A stretch of DNA of 64,000 nucleotides, from positions 1 through 64,000 of the forward strand of contig WGMA01000039.1 in NCBI GenBank assembly GCA_016125285.1. The letters are read 5' to 3'. Numbering within the stretch: the stretch's first letter is position 1; every line of letters begins with the position of its first letter. This stretch comes from Phycisphaera sp. GTDB lineage: Bacteria; Planctomycetota; Phycisphaerae; Phycisphaerales; Zrk34. This document shows positions 29,134 to 37,919 of this stretch, piece by piece. A program made the translations under genes and the position numbers. The notes under the pieces are model-generated. The model had not been told where the DNA came from. It did not search any database and saw nothing but the letters and a program-made list of their open reading frames with translations.

Positions 29134-31800
29134 ATGGCAAAGACCAAGCGTAGCAGCAGCAAGGCGACCAAGTCGGTTTACTACTTCGGCAAGACCAAGA
29201 CCGACGGCGAGAAGACGATGAAGGAACTGCTCGGCGGCAAGGGCGCGAACCTCGCCGAGATGACCAGCATCGGCCTGCCCGTGCCCGCCGGCTTCACGAT
29301 CACCACCGGCGTGTGCGACCAGTACTACAAGTCCGGCCGCAAGCTCCCCAAGGGCCTGATGGACGAGGTCCACAAGAACGTGGCCATCGTCGAGAAAGAG
29401 ACCGGCAAGAAGTTCGGCGACGACGCCAACCCGCTGCTGTTCTCGGTCCGCTCCGGCGCCGCGGTCTCCATGCCCGGCATGATGAACACGATCCTGAACC
29501 TCGGCCTGAACGACAAGTCGGTGCAGGGCGTGGTCAAGTCGACCGGCAACGAGCGTTTCGCGTGGGACTCCTACCGCCGCCTGATCAACATGTACGGCGA
29601 CGTGGTGATGGAGGTCGACCACCATAACTACGAGGCCGCGTTCGACAAGATCAAGAAGAAGTACAAGGCCGCGCTCGACACGGACGTGCCGACCGCGGGT
29701 CTCAAGGAGCTCGTCGACGCCTACAAGGACGTCTACAAGAAGCACACCGGCACGCCGTTCCCGCAGGACCCGTACAAGCAGCTCGAGCTGGCGATCGAGG
29801 CGGTGTTCAAGAGCTGGATGACGGACAAGGCCGTGTCGTACCGCCGCATCGAAGGCATCCGCGGCCTGCTGGGCACGGCGGTGAACGTGCAGTCGATGGT
29901 GTTCGGCAACATGGGCGACGACTCGGGCACGGGCGTGGCGTTCACACGCAACCCGTCGACCGGCGAGAACAAGTTCTACGGCGAGTTCCTGATCAACGCC
30001 CAGGGCGAGGACGTCGTCGCGGGCATCCGCACGCCGAAGCCCGTCGCCGAGATGGCCAAGTGGAACAACAAGGTTTACAAGCAGCTGCTCGACATCAAGA
30101 AGAAGCTCGAGAAGCACTACCGCGAGGTGCAGGACATCGAGTTCACCATCGAGCGGAACCACCTGTACATGCTGCAGACGCGTACCGGCAAGCGCACGGG
30201 CGCCGCGGCGGTGAAGATCGCCTGCGACATGGTGCGTGAGAAGCTGATCACCGAGAAGGAAGCGATCCTGCGTGTCCCGGCGAACGCGCTGACGCAGCTG
30301 CTGCTGCCGAGCTTCATCCCGGCGGCGAAGGCGAAGTCGACGGTGCTGGCGACGGGTCTGCCGGCGTCGCCCGGCGCGGCGATCGGCAAGCTGGCGTTCA
30401 CCGCCGACGAGGCCGTCGAGCGTGCCCAGGCCGGCGAGCAGGTCCTGCTCGTGCGTAAGGAGACGAGCCCTGAGGACGTCGACGGCATGCACCACGCCGC
30501 GGGCATCCTCACGTCGACCGGCGGCATGACCAGCCACGCGGCGGTCGTGGCCCGCGGGTGGGGCAAGTGCTGCGTGGCCGGCGCCGGCGCGATCAGCATC
30601 GACGAGAAGAAGCGCTGCATCACCGTCGGCGGCAAGAAGTTCACCCACAAGGACACGCTGTCGATCGACGGCACGTCCGGCGAGGTGATGGTCGGCGCGA
30701 TCGACCGTCAGGAGCCCTCGATGTCCGGCGCGTTCGCCCAGCTGATGAAGTGGGCCGACAAGTACCGCAAGCTCGCCGTCCGCACCAACGCCGACGCGCC
30801 GAAGGACGCCCAGCGCGCCCGCGACTTCGGCGCCCAGGGCATCGGCCTGTGCCGCACGGAGCACATGTTCTTCGAGGGCGACCGCATCACCGCGATGCGT
30901 GAGATGATCCTCGCCGACACGCTGCCCGCCCGCGAGAAGGCGCTCAAGAAGCTGCTGCCGTACCAGCGCAAGGATTTCGAAGGCATCTTCAAGGCGATGA
31001 AGGGCCTGCCGGTGACCATCCGCCTGCTGGACCCGCCGCTGCACGAGTTCGTGCCGCACGACGAGGCCGGCCAGAAGGAAGTCGCCAAGGTCATCGGCGT
31101 GCCGGTCGCCAAGGTCAAGCAGCGCGTCGGCCAGCTGCACGAGATGAACCCGATGCTCGGCCACCGCGGCTGCCGCCTGTCGATCACGTACCCCGAGATC
31201 CTCGTGATGCAGGTCACCGCGATCACCGAGGCGGCGATCAACTGCAAGAAGAAGCGCATCGACGCCAAGCCCGAGATCATGATCCCGCTCGTCGGCACGG
31301 CCAAGGAGCTGTCGGTCCTGCGTGACCTGACCGCCGAGACGATCAAGAACGTCAAGGCCGCGAAGAAGTTCAAGGCCAGCCTCGACATCTCGATCGGCAC
31401 GATGATCGAGATCCCGCGTGCCGCGCTGACCGCCGACGAGGTCGCCGAGCACGCCGACTTCTTCAGCTTCGGCACCAACGACCTGACGCAGATGACGTTC
31501 GGCTACAGCCGCGACGACGTCAACACGTTCCTGCCCGACTACCTCGCGCAGGACATCCTGCACGTCGACCCGTTCCAGTCGCTGGACCAGACGGGCGTCG
31601 GCCAGCTCGTGGACATGGGCGTCAGGAAGGGCCGCTCGAAGAAGTCGAAGCTGAAGGTCGGCATCTGCGGCGAGCACGGCGGCGACCCGTCGTCTATCGA
31701 CTTCTGCCACCGCGTCGGGCTGGACTACGTGTCCTGCTCGCCGTTCCGCGTGCCGATCGCACGCCTCGCCGCCGCTCAGGCCGCGCTGAAGAACGGCTGA
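29134..31800 (+). CDS. ppdK: Pyruvate, phosphate dikinase
   Basis: An 888-residue cytoplasmic enzyme interconverting pyruvate, ATP and Pi with PEP, AMP and PPi. The order is normal: the N-terminal ATP-grasp domain (LLGGKGANLAEMTSIGLPVP, then FSVRSGAAVSMPGMMNT), the central phosphohistidine domain with catalytic H468 in TGGMTSHAAVVARGWG, and the C-terminal PEP/pyruvate barrel ending with C845 in GICGEHGGD. A Lys/Ser-rich N-terminal tail of about 15 residues precedes the domain. A ribosome binding site AAGAAGG lies 10 bases before the ATG. Its terminator has been used as the integration site of the island that follows. Confidence 0.95.
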   Translation: MAKTKRSSSKATKSVYYFGKTKTDGEKTMKELLGGKGANLAEMTSIGLPVPAGFTITTGVCDQYYKSGRKLPKGLMDEVHKNVAIVEKETGKKFGDDANPLLFSVRSGAAVSMPGMMNTILNLGLNDKSVQGVVKSTGNERFAWDSYRRLINMYGDVVMEVDHHNYEAAFDKIKKKYKAALDTDVPTAGLKELVDAYKDVYKKHTGTPFPQDPYKQLELAIEAVFKSWMTDKAVSYRRIEGIRGLLGTAVNVQSMVFGNMGDDSGTGVAFTRNPSTGENKFYGEFLINAQGEDVVAGIRTPKPVAEMAKWNNKVYKQLLDIKKKLEKHYREVQDIEFTIERNHLYMLQTRTGKRTGAAAVKIACDMVREKLITEKEAILRVPANALTQLLLPSFIPAAKAKSTVLATGLPASPGAAIGKLAFTADEAVERAQAGEQVLLVRKETSPEDVDGMHHAAGILTSTGGMTSHAAVVARGWGKCCVAGAGAISIDEKKRCITVGGKKFTHKDTLSIDGTSGEVMVGAIDRQEPSMSGAFAQLMKWADKYRKLAVRTNADAPKDAQRARDFGAQGIGLCRTEHMFFEGDRITAMREMILADTLPAREKALKKLLPYQRKDFEGIFKAMKGLPVTIRLLDPPLHEFVPHDEAGQKEVAKVIGVPVAKVKQRVGQLHEMNPMLGHRGCRLSITYPEILVMQVTAITEAAINCKKKRIDAKPEIMIPLVGTAKELSVLRDLTAETIKNVKAAKKFKASLDISIGTMIEIPRAALTADEVAEHADFFSFGTNDLTQMTFGYSRDDVNTFLPDYLAQDILHVDPFQSLDQTGVGQLVDMGVRKGRSKKSKLKVGICGEHGGDPSSIDFCHRVGLDYVSCSPFRVPIARLAAAQAALKNG

Positions 31801-31831
31801 TCCGCCGCGACGATCACACGATCCCCACAAG

Positions 31832-31857
31832 CCCCGGTCGTAAGGCCGGGGTTTTTT
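31832..31857 (+). terminator. Intrinsic terminator of ppdK
   Basis: Stem CCCCGG (31832-31837) with CCGGGG (31846-31851) followed by six T. The 3' half of the hairpin and the T-run coincide with the island attachment core. Confidence 0.8.
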
Positions 31858-31861
31858 GTGC
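31845..31861. other. attL of the genomic island
   Basis: GCCGGGGTTTTTTGTGC here recurs as GCCGGGGCTTTTTTGTGC at 42435-42452, one base longer. The two copies bracket the integrase, regulators and low-GC cargo, so they are read as the left and right attachment sites. Confidence 0.65.
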
Positions 31862-32557
31862 CCACCTCAAGCAGATCCAGAAGCTGTTGGTCCCACTCAT
31901 CTTTCGATAGATTCTCGATTGTTGACTCGGCGTTTGCCCTCAAGTCGCCCTCATCGACCTCCGCGGGCGCCGTGTCCTCGTCCACGGGGAGCTTGGCGAA
32001 TTCTTCCGCATCGTCGTCCGATCCGGTGTCCTGAGCCAACGCCATCATCGCCGCCTGACTCTCGGCGTCGTGCAGGTGGTAGTAGATGTCGAGCATCTCC
32101 GACGAACTGTGCCCCAGCCAGGTCAGGGCCTTCTTGTAGGCGATGTTGTGATTGGCGCAGAGGCTGGCGAAGTGGTGGCGGAACGAGTGCAGCTTGAACC
32201 GGCGAGGCTTGGGGAACTTGAGTTCTACGCACAGGTCCTTGAGCTTGTTGAGCTGCTTGCGATTGACGCCGGGGAACACGAGTTCGTCCTTCTTCGGCAA
32301 CCCATCGAGCAGCTTGCGAACCTTGGGGTGGATCGGCACGAACCGCTCGCCCTTGAGCAGTTCGTTGTAGATCGTCACGGCCTTGCGGCGGGCTTCGAGG
32401 CGGCTGCGGGTCTTGAGGGACTCGCACTTCTGCTTGCCGTCGAGGTCGCGATACTCGGCCGAATACGAGCGACTGACGACCTGTTTACCGTCACGGTACT
32501 GCACACGGTGGCCGATGGTCACCGTGGAGCCATCGACACGTTCTCGATCGATGAGTT

Positions 32558-32773
32558 TCATCGCATGAACTCCTGAATTAGACGGTCGCGCCAGAACCGA
32601 AGCGGCTTGCCACGCTTCACCGATCCGCCGTAGCGTCCTTCGGATACGTGACGGTAGAGCGTCGAGACCTTTAGGCGGAGCAGATCGGCCGCTTCCTCGG
32701 GCGTGAGGATGGGCGGCAGATCGCACGACTGCATCGCGGCGCTGACCTCGGTGGTGGTGAGTTTTCGGTCCAT
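32558..32773 (-). CDS. Excisionase-like HTH protein (AlpA/MerR-type)
   Basis: A 71-residue protein with a single helix-turn-helix of the HTH_17 type: LTPEEAADLLRLKVSTLYRHVSEGRYGGSV is the visible DNA-binding unit, followed by a wing KRGKPLRFWRDRLIQEF. Such proteins act as excisionases or as activators of int in integrated elements. Its stop overlaps the integrase start by four bases (ATGA), as expected for a xis-int pair. It follows the zinc-ribbon gene on the same strand. Confidence 0.8.
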   Translation of the reverse strand: MDRKLTTTEVSAAMQSCDLPPILTPEEAADLLRLKVSTLYRHVSEGRYGGSVKRGKPLRFWRDRLIQEFMR

Positions 32774-32818
32774 GGATCATATCCGCCGGGTGAGGGGAGG
32801 GAAGGCGAGGGCAGAGAT

Positions 32819-33043
32819 TCAATCTCCACATGACAGACATCGTTTCGCGCCACAGCGTGGGCAGAACTCGTGCTCGGCCGTGGATGCCCCGCATCGAACG
32901 CAGAACAACAGCGACGTGCCGCCACGGAAGTCTGGGCCGACCTGCGGCGGTGGCGGAGCATCGGGGTCATCGGCCTGGTTGTACTGGTAGACGATTTCAG
33001 GCGGGCAGTCGCGGTCATGATCGTGGTAGTAGGGTTCGTTCAC
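32819..33043 (-). CDS. Small zinc-ribbon protein of the island
   Basis: A 74-residue protein. The first 45 residues are acidic and proline-rich; the C-terminus carries a two-knuckle ribbon FCVRCGAS...FCPRCGAKRCLSCGD with six cysteines. Function is unknown. The GTG start at 33043 is preceded 6 bases upstream by AAAGGAG, a far better site than the TTG six codons earlier. An XRE-type operator lies 31 bases upstream, so the operon with the xis-like and int genes is probably under the island repressor. Confidence 0.65.
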   Translation of the reverse strand: MNEPYYHDHDRDCPPEIVYQYNQADDPDAPPPPQVGPDFRGGTSLLFCVRCGASTAEHEFCPRCGAKRCLSCGD

Positions 33044-33073
33044 GGGGGTCTCCTTTCTCAAAGCTGTTCGGTT

Positions 33074-33091
33074 GTTCGCTATCTTGCTAAC
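33074..33091. promoter_or_regulatory. Operator copy upstream of the zinc-ribbon/xis/int operon
   Basis: On the minus strand GTTAGCAAGATAGCGAAC, a GTTAGC-N6-GCNAAC palindrome with one mismatch. It matches the operator in front of the XRE gene at 34258. Confidence 0.55.
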
Positions 33092-33114
33092 AGTGATCCC
33101 AAATAAAAAGCCGC

Positions 33115-33867
33115 TCAGCGGATAGGCCGACCCCGGATCAGGCGCGGCACACCCTGTTCGACACGCACATCGTTGATCAGGCTCTTGTCACCGGCGGGAC
33201 GTAGCAACTGATCGTGCAACGAGGCGTTGAGGATCGGCTTGCCGTCGATGCTCAGTTCCAGGAACCGGAACAGGGCCGTGGAGAGCGATACCCCAAATCG
33301 GTAGGTCATCGCGGGAAGGAACCGCTTCTTCCACAACCACACCGACTCGGCCTTGCTGAGCAGCAGTTGTGTGAAGGTCTCCTGACGGTCGAGCTTGTAG
33401 TGATCGCACACGGCAAGCATCTCGCGGACCACCAGCGGCAACGGCATCAGGAACGCTGCGGCGAATCGGTTGGCCTGCCGCTCGTATCGATCGTGGCTGG
33501 CCAGCCCCGTCGCGTCGGTCTCGGTAAACTTTTCGGCAACGTCGGCATGAAGGATCATGTGACCCAGTTCGTGGGCACAGGTGAAGCGGAAGCGTCCCTC
33601 GTGAGCCAGCGTCTTGTCGCTGACAACGATTTCTTCTTCACGAACAAAGGCCGCGCCGAGCACGCCTTCACCAAGTGGGGACAGATCCTCGATGGCGAAG
33701 CCATAGCCCAGCGGGTGCTCGATCCATTGATCGACCGGGATGGGCAGCGGGTAATCTTCGAGGCCGAGTTGTGTGCGGCACTGGTACAGGCACTGCACCG
33801 CGGCCCGCTCCACTGTGCGGACCTCTTCGTTGGGCTCCAGCAATGTCTGCTCGAAGCGTGCGTACAC
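33115..33867 (-). CDS. ImmA/IrrE-family metallopeptidase
   Basis: A 250-residue zinc peptidase of the DUF955 group. The catalytic motif is CAHELGHMILH (HELGH), followed by the conserved RQANRFAAAFLMPLPLV stretch. Such proteins cleave the partner XRE repressor when the element is induced, as ImmA does to ImmR. It is coupled to the XRE gene just upstream (TTGA overlap, then GTG at 33867 with AGAAAGG 6 bases ahead). The C-terminal 80 residues are specific to this protein and may sense the inducing signal. Confidence 0.85.
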   Translation of the reverse strand: MYARFEQTLLEPNEEVRTVERAAVQCLYQCRTQLGLEDYPLPIPVDQWIEHPLGYGFAIEDLSPLGEGVLGAAFVREEEIVVSDKTLAHEGRFRFTCAHELGHMILHADVAEKFTETDATGLASHDRYERQANRFAAAFLMPLPLVVREMLAVCDHYKLDRQETFTQLLLSKAESVWLWKKRFLPAMTYRFGVSLSTALFRFLELSIDGKPILNASLHDQLLRPAGDKSLINDVRVEQGVPRLIRGRPIR

Positions 33868-33869
33868 GA

Positions 33870-34253
33870 TCAACCTTTCTTCTTGCCGCCCATACGGCCA
33901 GCTTCCTTGATGAGTTTATCCCACTGTTCCGGGGTCAGGTCACGGGCGGTTCGCAGGAACTGAGGCACCTTGCGGGCGGTGGTGGCGTCCTGACTGGCCA
34001 CTTCGTCGACGATCGCCTCGGGGCGCTTCCACCCGGCGCGTAATTCGGCCTCGTCCATCTTGTAGTGCTGAACGATCCGCAGCAACAGTTCCTCGGAGGG
34101 CGTGCGGCGGTCTTTTTCGATATCGGTCAGGTGTGGCGCGGCGATACCAAGGATCTGAGCCATCTGGCGCAGGCCCTTGTTCAGCACCTCGACCCGCTGC
34201 TTGCGGAGCAGTTCACCGGCGGTCGAATTGGAGTTGCTGCGCGTCATGGGCAT
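33870..34253 (-). CDS. XRE-family regulator, partner of the ImmA-like peptidase
   Basis: A 127-residue repressor-type protein. The helix-turn-helix lies at about 25-58 (GLRQMAQILGIAAPHLTDIE, then KDRRTPSEELLLRI). The C-terminal half is polar and ends in a basic tail GGKKKG. It sits with an ImmA-type peptidase in one operon; a perfect GTTAGC-N6-GCTAAC palindrome lies 4 bases before the start codon, which suggests self-repression, and a second copy controls the integrase operon. The second ATG (34247) is an alternative start. Confidence 0.85.
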   Translation of the reverse strand: MPMTRSNSNSTAGELLRKQRVEVLNKGLRQMAQILGIAAPHLTDIEKDRRTPSEELLLRIVQHYKMDEAELRAGWKRPEAIVDEVASQDATTARKVPQFLRTARDLTPEQWDKLIKEAGRMGGKKKG

Positions 34254-34257
34254 GGCC

Positions 34258-34275
34258 GTTAGCTATTATGCTAAC
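34258..34275. promoter_or_regulatory. Operator and promoter of the XRE/ImmA operon
   Basis: Perfect palindrome GTTAGCTATTATGCTAAC. On the minus strand its centre contains CATAAT, a -10-like box, so binding of the XRE protein would cover the promoter. Confidence 0.65.
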
Positions 34276-34784
34276 ATCCGCCTCCGCCGAGTCAAGAATC
34301 GGGAGAAAAAATCCCTAAATCGAGAGGCGTATAATGGAACCGAACCGGCCAACCTGTGGTTGGCTACCACGAGCATCAACCGAAGTTGCTGCATCATATT
34401 GATGGCGATACGGAGAACGCAGAATCCCTGGCCGACAGTCTTGTCCGGGCAGCCGACTGATGGCCTGTCAATGAAACCGGCCTTTCACGTGGGGCATTGG
34501 CGCTAACCGACAGATTTCGGCTCGTTCGATTCGTAATAGCTTGGGCGACCTTGGTCAAGATCGTACAATCATTAGCAGATGTCCGGGGACTTAGCCGAGT
34601 GACGGTCATGTGGAAAACGACAACCTAAAGTACGACTTCCCACGTATCTATTGGCAGCACAGCGAATCCCGAATACTCGGCATCGATAAACGGGCGACTA
34701 TCATGGAACGAAAGTCGACATCCCGGCACTTATTGGACAGATGGAAACGGTACCGGTTCAAGTCCTCAACGGAGACAAGGCAGC
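34276..34784. other. Gap between the XRE gene and hamA
   Basis: Base composition here is lower in GC than the chromosome. A TATAAT is seen at 34330-34335 and a possible 60-codon frame runs 34610-34792 into hamA, with no recognisable product. No other gene can be supported. Confidence 0.4.
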
Positions 34785-35768
34785 ATGAGTGATGGGAAGG
34801 GAACGGCACCGACTAAGACACCGCCACCCGGCCTGTCCTTCGACGCGTTTGCGCGCCTCCTTCGCGCACAACCTGACTCTCTCGATGCATTCTTTGGAGA
34901 GATCGGGGCACGCTCCACCTTGCCCTCTACCCAGGCAACAGTCCATTGCCACTACCTGAAGATTGATGGGAATAGGGCTCCACGCGTCGGCGCACTTGCT
35001 GAGCGACTAGCTCGCGAATTGGTGAATTATTCGATCCCGCGATCCGACATTGAGGCGGCAAAAGCCGCTGACGCCGGACAGGACACGAAGCACGCCGTTG
35101 CCCTATACCGGAAGGCCAACCGGCTATTTACGGACTTGGGCAAGACCGGCGAAGGCGGAGAACTCCTTCTCTACCTAATGGCAGAAACATACCTGCAACT
35201 TCCCCAATTGTTCTGCAAAATGCCGCTCAAGACCAGCTCCCAGATGCATGTTCACGGCGCGGACGGCATACATGGCACCTACGATCCCGGGACCGACACT
35301 TTAGCGGTCTATTGGGGGGAGTCTAAGCTCTACGCGACCGCGTCGTCCGCGATCGATGCGTGCTTCGAGAGTTTGGCCCCTTTTGTACTTCCCGATGGAA
35401 GTTCGACGGCGCCACAGTCGCGTGATCTTCAACTACTTTCAGACAATCTTGATTTGGCAAGTCCAGACCTGGAAGCCGCCATTCTTCGGTATCTCGATCC
35501 GGATGACCCCAAATTCAACCAATTGAATTACCGCGGGGTAGCTCTCGTCGGATTCGACGCCGCGTCGTATTCCCCAGGTTCATCGCCATTGACAGAGGCC
35601 GACATTACTGCCGCGCTCGAAAAGTCTGTGAAATCATGGCACGGCTCTGCTTCGCACTATATCAAGAAGAATCAGCTCACTGAAATCACGATAGAGCTGT
35701 TTTGTGTCCCCTTTCCATCGGTTGATGCTTTTCGCGAAGCTTTCCTAGCAGAACTGGGGATTAAATGA
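34785..35768 (+). CDS. hamA: Hachiman-like HamA nuclease (DUF1837)
   Basis: A 327-residue protein of the DUF1837 type, the effector of Hachiman anti-phage systems. The conserved centre reads TGEGGELLLYLMAETYLQLP (about 121-140), then MPLKTSSQMHVHGADGIHG and YWGESKLYATAS. D160, E179 and K181 give the D...E-x-K pattern of a PD-(D/E)XK nuclease. In known systems HamA is held silent by the HamB helicase and degrades DNA once phage DNA is sensed. Its TGA overlaps the hamB ATG. GC content is clearly lower than that of the chromosome, in keeping with recent transfer. The frame looks complete. Confidence 0.8.
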   Translation: MSDGKGTAPTKTPPPGLSFDAFARLLRAQPDSLDAFFGEIGARSTLPSTQATVHCHYLKIDGNRAPRVGALAERLARELVNYSIPRSDIEAAKAADAGQDTKHAVALYRKANRLFTDLGKTGEGGELLLYLMAETYLQLPQLFCKMPLKTSSQMHVHGADGIHGTYDPGTDTLAVYWGESKLYATASSAIDACFESLAPFVLPDGSSTAPQSRDLQLLSDNLDLASPDLEAAILRYLDPDDPKFNQLNYRGVALVGFDAASYSPGSSPLTEADITAALEKSVKSWHGSASHYIKKNQLTEITIELFCVPFPSVDAFREAFLAELGIK

Positions 35769-36713
35769 GCATCGATACTTTGGCGCAGAATCTGCTGGAG
35801 TGCTCTGGATTTCGTTCGAGGCTGAATGACGTTGTAGCTGATTCCGTCGCGTCGCAGTTTGCGGCACTCAAACGGGCGGAGGGTCTGCACGATCTCTCAC
35901 ATGATTGGAACTATCTACTTCAATGTGCCAGTTTGCTGGCGCAGGCGAGAACGGCTAGTTGCGAAGATGCCGCCTTGCGCATCGCTCAACATTGCCTGGT
36001 TCAATCCACACACGGTAGTCTCGCCGATGCGGCGTGCGTCATTTTTGATACGCTCACGAACAAGCCTTCGATTCGTCTGGCAGAGAATCGGAAGCTCGTT
36101 GAGCCAGACCCTTCATCACGCCTGCCATTGCCGTTGCGTGCAGCATGGCTGCGCCGTGAAATGTCCCACCTTGTCGTGGTTGGTGATGGGCACGAACTGT
36201 CCTTGAATCGATTTCAGCGGGACGTCTGGCACGCGACGAACACAACGCAGGTGCTGAGCATAACTGCTCCAACATCTACCGGTAAGTCATTTTTGCTATG
36301 CCAGTGGCTCGCAGAGTATTTTCGCGATAACCCAATGGCTTTCGTCGTATACGTAGTGCCAACTCGTGCCCTGATTCAGCAAGTTGAAAGCGACTTGCGG
36401 AAGGAGTTCGCAGATAGCCAAAGTGTTCTTCCGGTTATCAATGTCTCAAGCCTTCCAATGTCTTCGTCAGTCAAGGCTGACACCTCCAATGTAATGGTGC
36501 TAACCCAAGAGAGACTCCACATACTGTTGCTTGCATTGCCGCCAGATCGTCGTCCTGCCCTGATGATCGTTGATGAGGCCCATAAGTTTGGCGATGGCGC
36601 ACGAGGCATTTTGCTCAATGGAGTTATTGACGCCCTTTCTGCTGAGTCCAAGGAACTGAAGATTCTTTTCGCCAGCCCCTTAGTTTCTAACCCAGAGGTG
36701 CTGCTGAGAGGGC
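35765..36713 (+). pseudogene. hamB: Hachiman-like HamB helicase, truncated after the first RecA domain
   Basis: About 316 residues of a superfamily 2 helicase remain. Walker A is APTSTGKS (168-175), motif Ia VPTRALIQQVE, Walker B IVDEAHKFGDGARG with DEAH at 270-273, and motif III region FASPLVSNPEVLL (about 302-314). Beyond that point the frame stays open to 37357, but the added 215 residues are antisense to a tyrosine recombinase and are not helicase. Full-length HamB would carry the second RecA domain and a C-terminal region, here absent, so the ATPase cannot be active. The ATG overlaps the hamA stop (ATGA), as in a two-gene defence operon. Confidence 0.75.
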
Positions 36714-36732
36714 GACACGCATCCGGTGGCGT

Positions 36733-37342
36733 TCTCCCGCGACTTGCCGCCCTTGTCGTCGAAATGCAGGCACCATTGTTCGCCGATGTCGTACAGGTCT
36801 TTGCGGCGCAGCTTCGCCACGGCGCCGATGCGTGCGGCGGTGTAGATCAGCGTGGCGATGATCGCTCGGTCGCGCCGTCCCGTGACGGTCGAGATGTCGA
36901 TCGAATCAATCAGCAATCGTGCTTGTGGCACGGCGATCTCGGGTGTTTTTCCTTCGACGACGCTCAGACGCTCGCCACGTACGGACAGCGCCGGATTCAG
37001 CACCACAACGTGCCGTGTGACCGCCACGTCGAAGAACAGCCGTATCGCGGCAAGATGCTGCTTGCGGGTCGCGATGCAGCCGGAGTGCTGATCGAGGTAT
37101 TCGCGGATGTGACGCGGCGAGATGCGCCGAAGATCGAGGCCGAGTTTATGACACCAGCGAAGCAATCTGCCAACGGCGTGAAGATAAGCCCGCCGTGTGT
37201 GTTCGTTGGAAACCGTCCCGTAGATGAATTCTTCCCACGCAAACCTCGCGTGGTCGCCACCGGCTTCGATCATCGCCGGAATCTTGTCGTTGTTCTCAAT
37301 TACGTGATGCTGCTTGGCAGCAATGATGTCCCGGTCGCCCAT
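36733..37342 (-). pseudogene. Tyrosine recombinase, C-terminally truncated
   Basis: The first about 203 residues of an XerC/D-like recombinase. The N-terminal SAM-like domain spans about 28-115 (SNEHTRRAYLHAVGRLLRWC). The catalytic domain starts with Arg I at R171 (IYTAARIGAVAKLRRKD) and reaches the lysine region DDKGGKSRE (about 195-203). Then homology stops at the junction with hamB, so the H-x-x-R, His and Tyr parts are lost. The start ATG 37342 is 39 bases from a dif-shaped palindrome that may be its own target site. It probably came with the event that cut hamB. Confidence 0.75.
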
Positions 37343-37381
37343 ATCTCCCCGTGGTAATTCCCGACCCCATGGGTCGGTTAC

Positions 37382-37415
37382 TTAGTGCATGATAAAGGAC
37401 GTTATCATGCACTAA
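37382..37415. repeat. dif-shaped palindrome upstream of the truncated recombinase
   Basis: Perfect 14-base inverted arms TTAGTGCATGATAA (37382-37395) and TTATCATGCACTAA (37402-37415) around a 6-base spacer AGGACG. The inner ends ATAA and TTAT and the 6-base centre match the shape of XerCD dif sites. It may be the crossover site of the adjacent recombinase, or an operator. Confidence 0.6.
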
Positions 37416-37919
37416 TGACGAAGGGCAAGAGTATTTGATTCATGATAGGAATCTCAGATTGCTCCCCCCATTCCTGACTCTGGCAATCGGTCAGGCGTAG
37501 GCGGGTGGTCGTGGTCATGTTGTGATGGCTTGGATTTGTCTGATTATCGCCCGGTTGACCGACGTGGGCGCGGGGAATGCATTTACGCCTCGCTTGGCAG
37601 TGGCGTCAGCGGCATCCGAGCAGACTCAGACTCCTCTTGATGTTGTAGGACGCGGGGTTGACGGCGAAGCCGATCGCTTGTTCCAGCCTCCTGAAGATTC
37701 CATCAGTAGGATGCGCGCCATCGTGCTGCCAAATCATCCGAAAAATGTGGCAAATTTCGCGTTAGCGACCAACCCAGAATCCGCAAACAGTTCCATATGC
37801 GCCACTTACGATAAACAGCGTTCACTTGTTGACTACAATTGCCTAATTTCCTCATTCCCGGTACATTACGTATTCGTTTTGTAGGGGGAATTGAAACGGG
37901 GACTGGGGGATTTGCCGGG
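37416..37919. other. Gap without a supportable gene
   Basis: About 500 bases of mixed composition between the palindrome and the secreted protein gene. A 120-codon open frame (37522-37884) exists but shows no family features. The region is probably a scar of earlier recombination. Confidence 0.4.

Larger units (their letters stand above)
31776..32561 (-). pseudogene. Tyrosine integrase of the island, internally deleted
   Basis: A 261-residue remnant of a tyrosine recombinase. Residues 1-73 resemble an N-terminal arm-binding region (RVQYRDGKQVVSRSYSAEYR). At about residue 74 it passes directly to the late catalytic domain: VPIHPKVRKLL, box H-x-x-R as H125-R128 (HSFRHHFAS), H151 (LGHSS) and the nucleophile Y160 (IYYHLHD). 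The core-binding domain and catalytic Arg I segment are missing, so about 150 residues seem to have been lost in frame. The end of the frame crosses attL and stops inside ppdK on the opposite strand. It overlaps the upstream HTH gene by ATGA, showing an int/xis-type operon. Confidence 0.75.

Noticed and set aside
28996-31830. A 944-codon frame antisense to ppdK
   Set aside because: Fully overlaps a well-conserved enzyme gene and shows no family features.
35765-37357. A 530-residue helicase fusion protein
   Set aside because: Residues after about 316 are the antisense of a tyrosine recombinase, so the open frame past the joint is chance.
37382-37415. The palindrome as an intrinsic terminator
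   Set aside because: AT-rich stem without a T-run, and placed at the 5' side of the recombinase gene.
37522-37884. A 120-codon frame upstream of the exported protein
   Set aside because: No ribosome binding site, no family features and overlap with the leader of the next gene.
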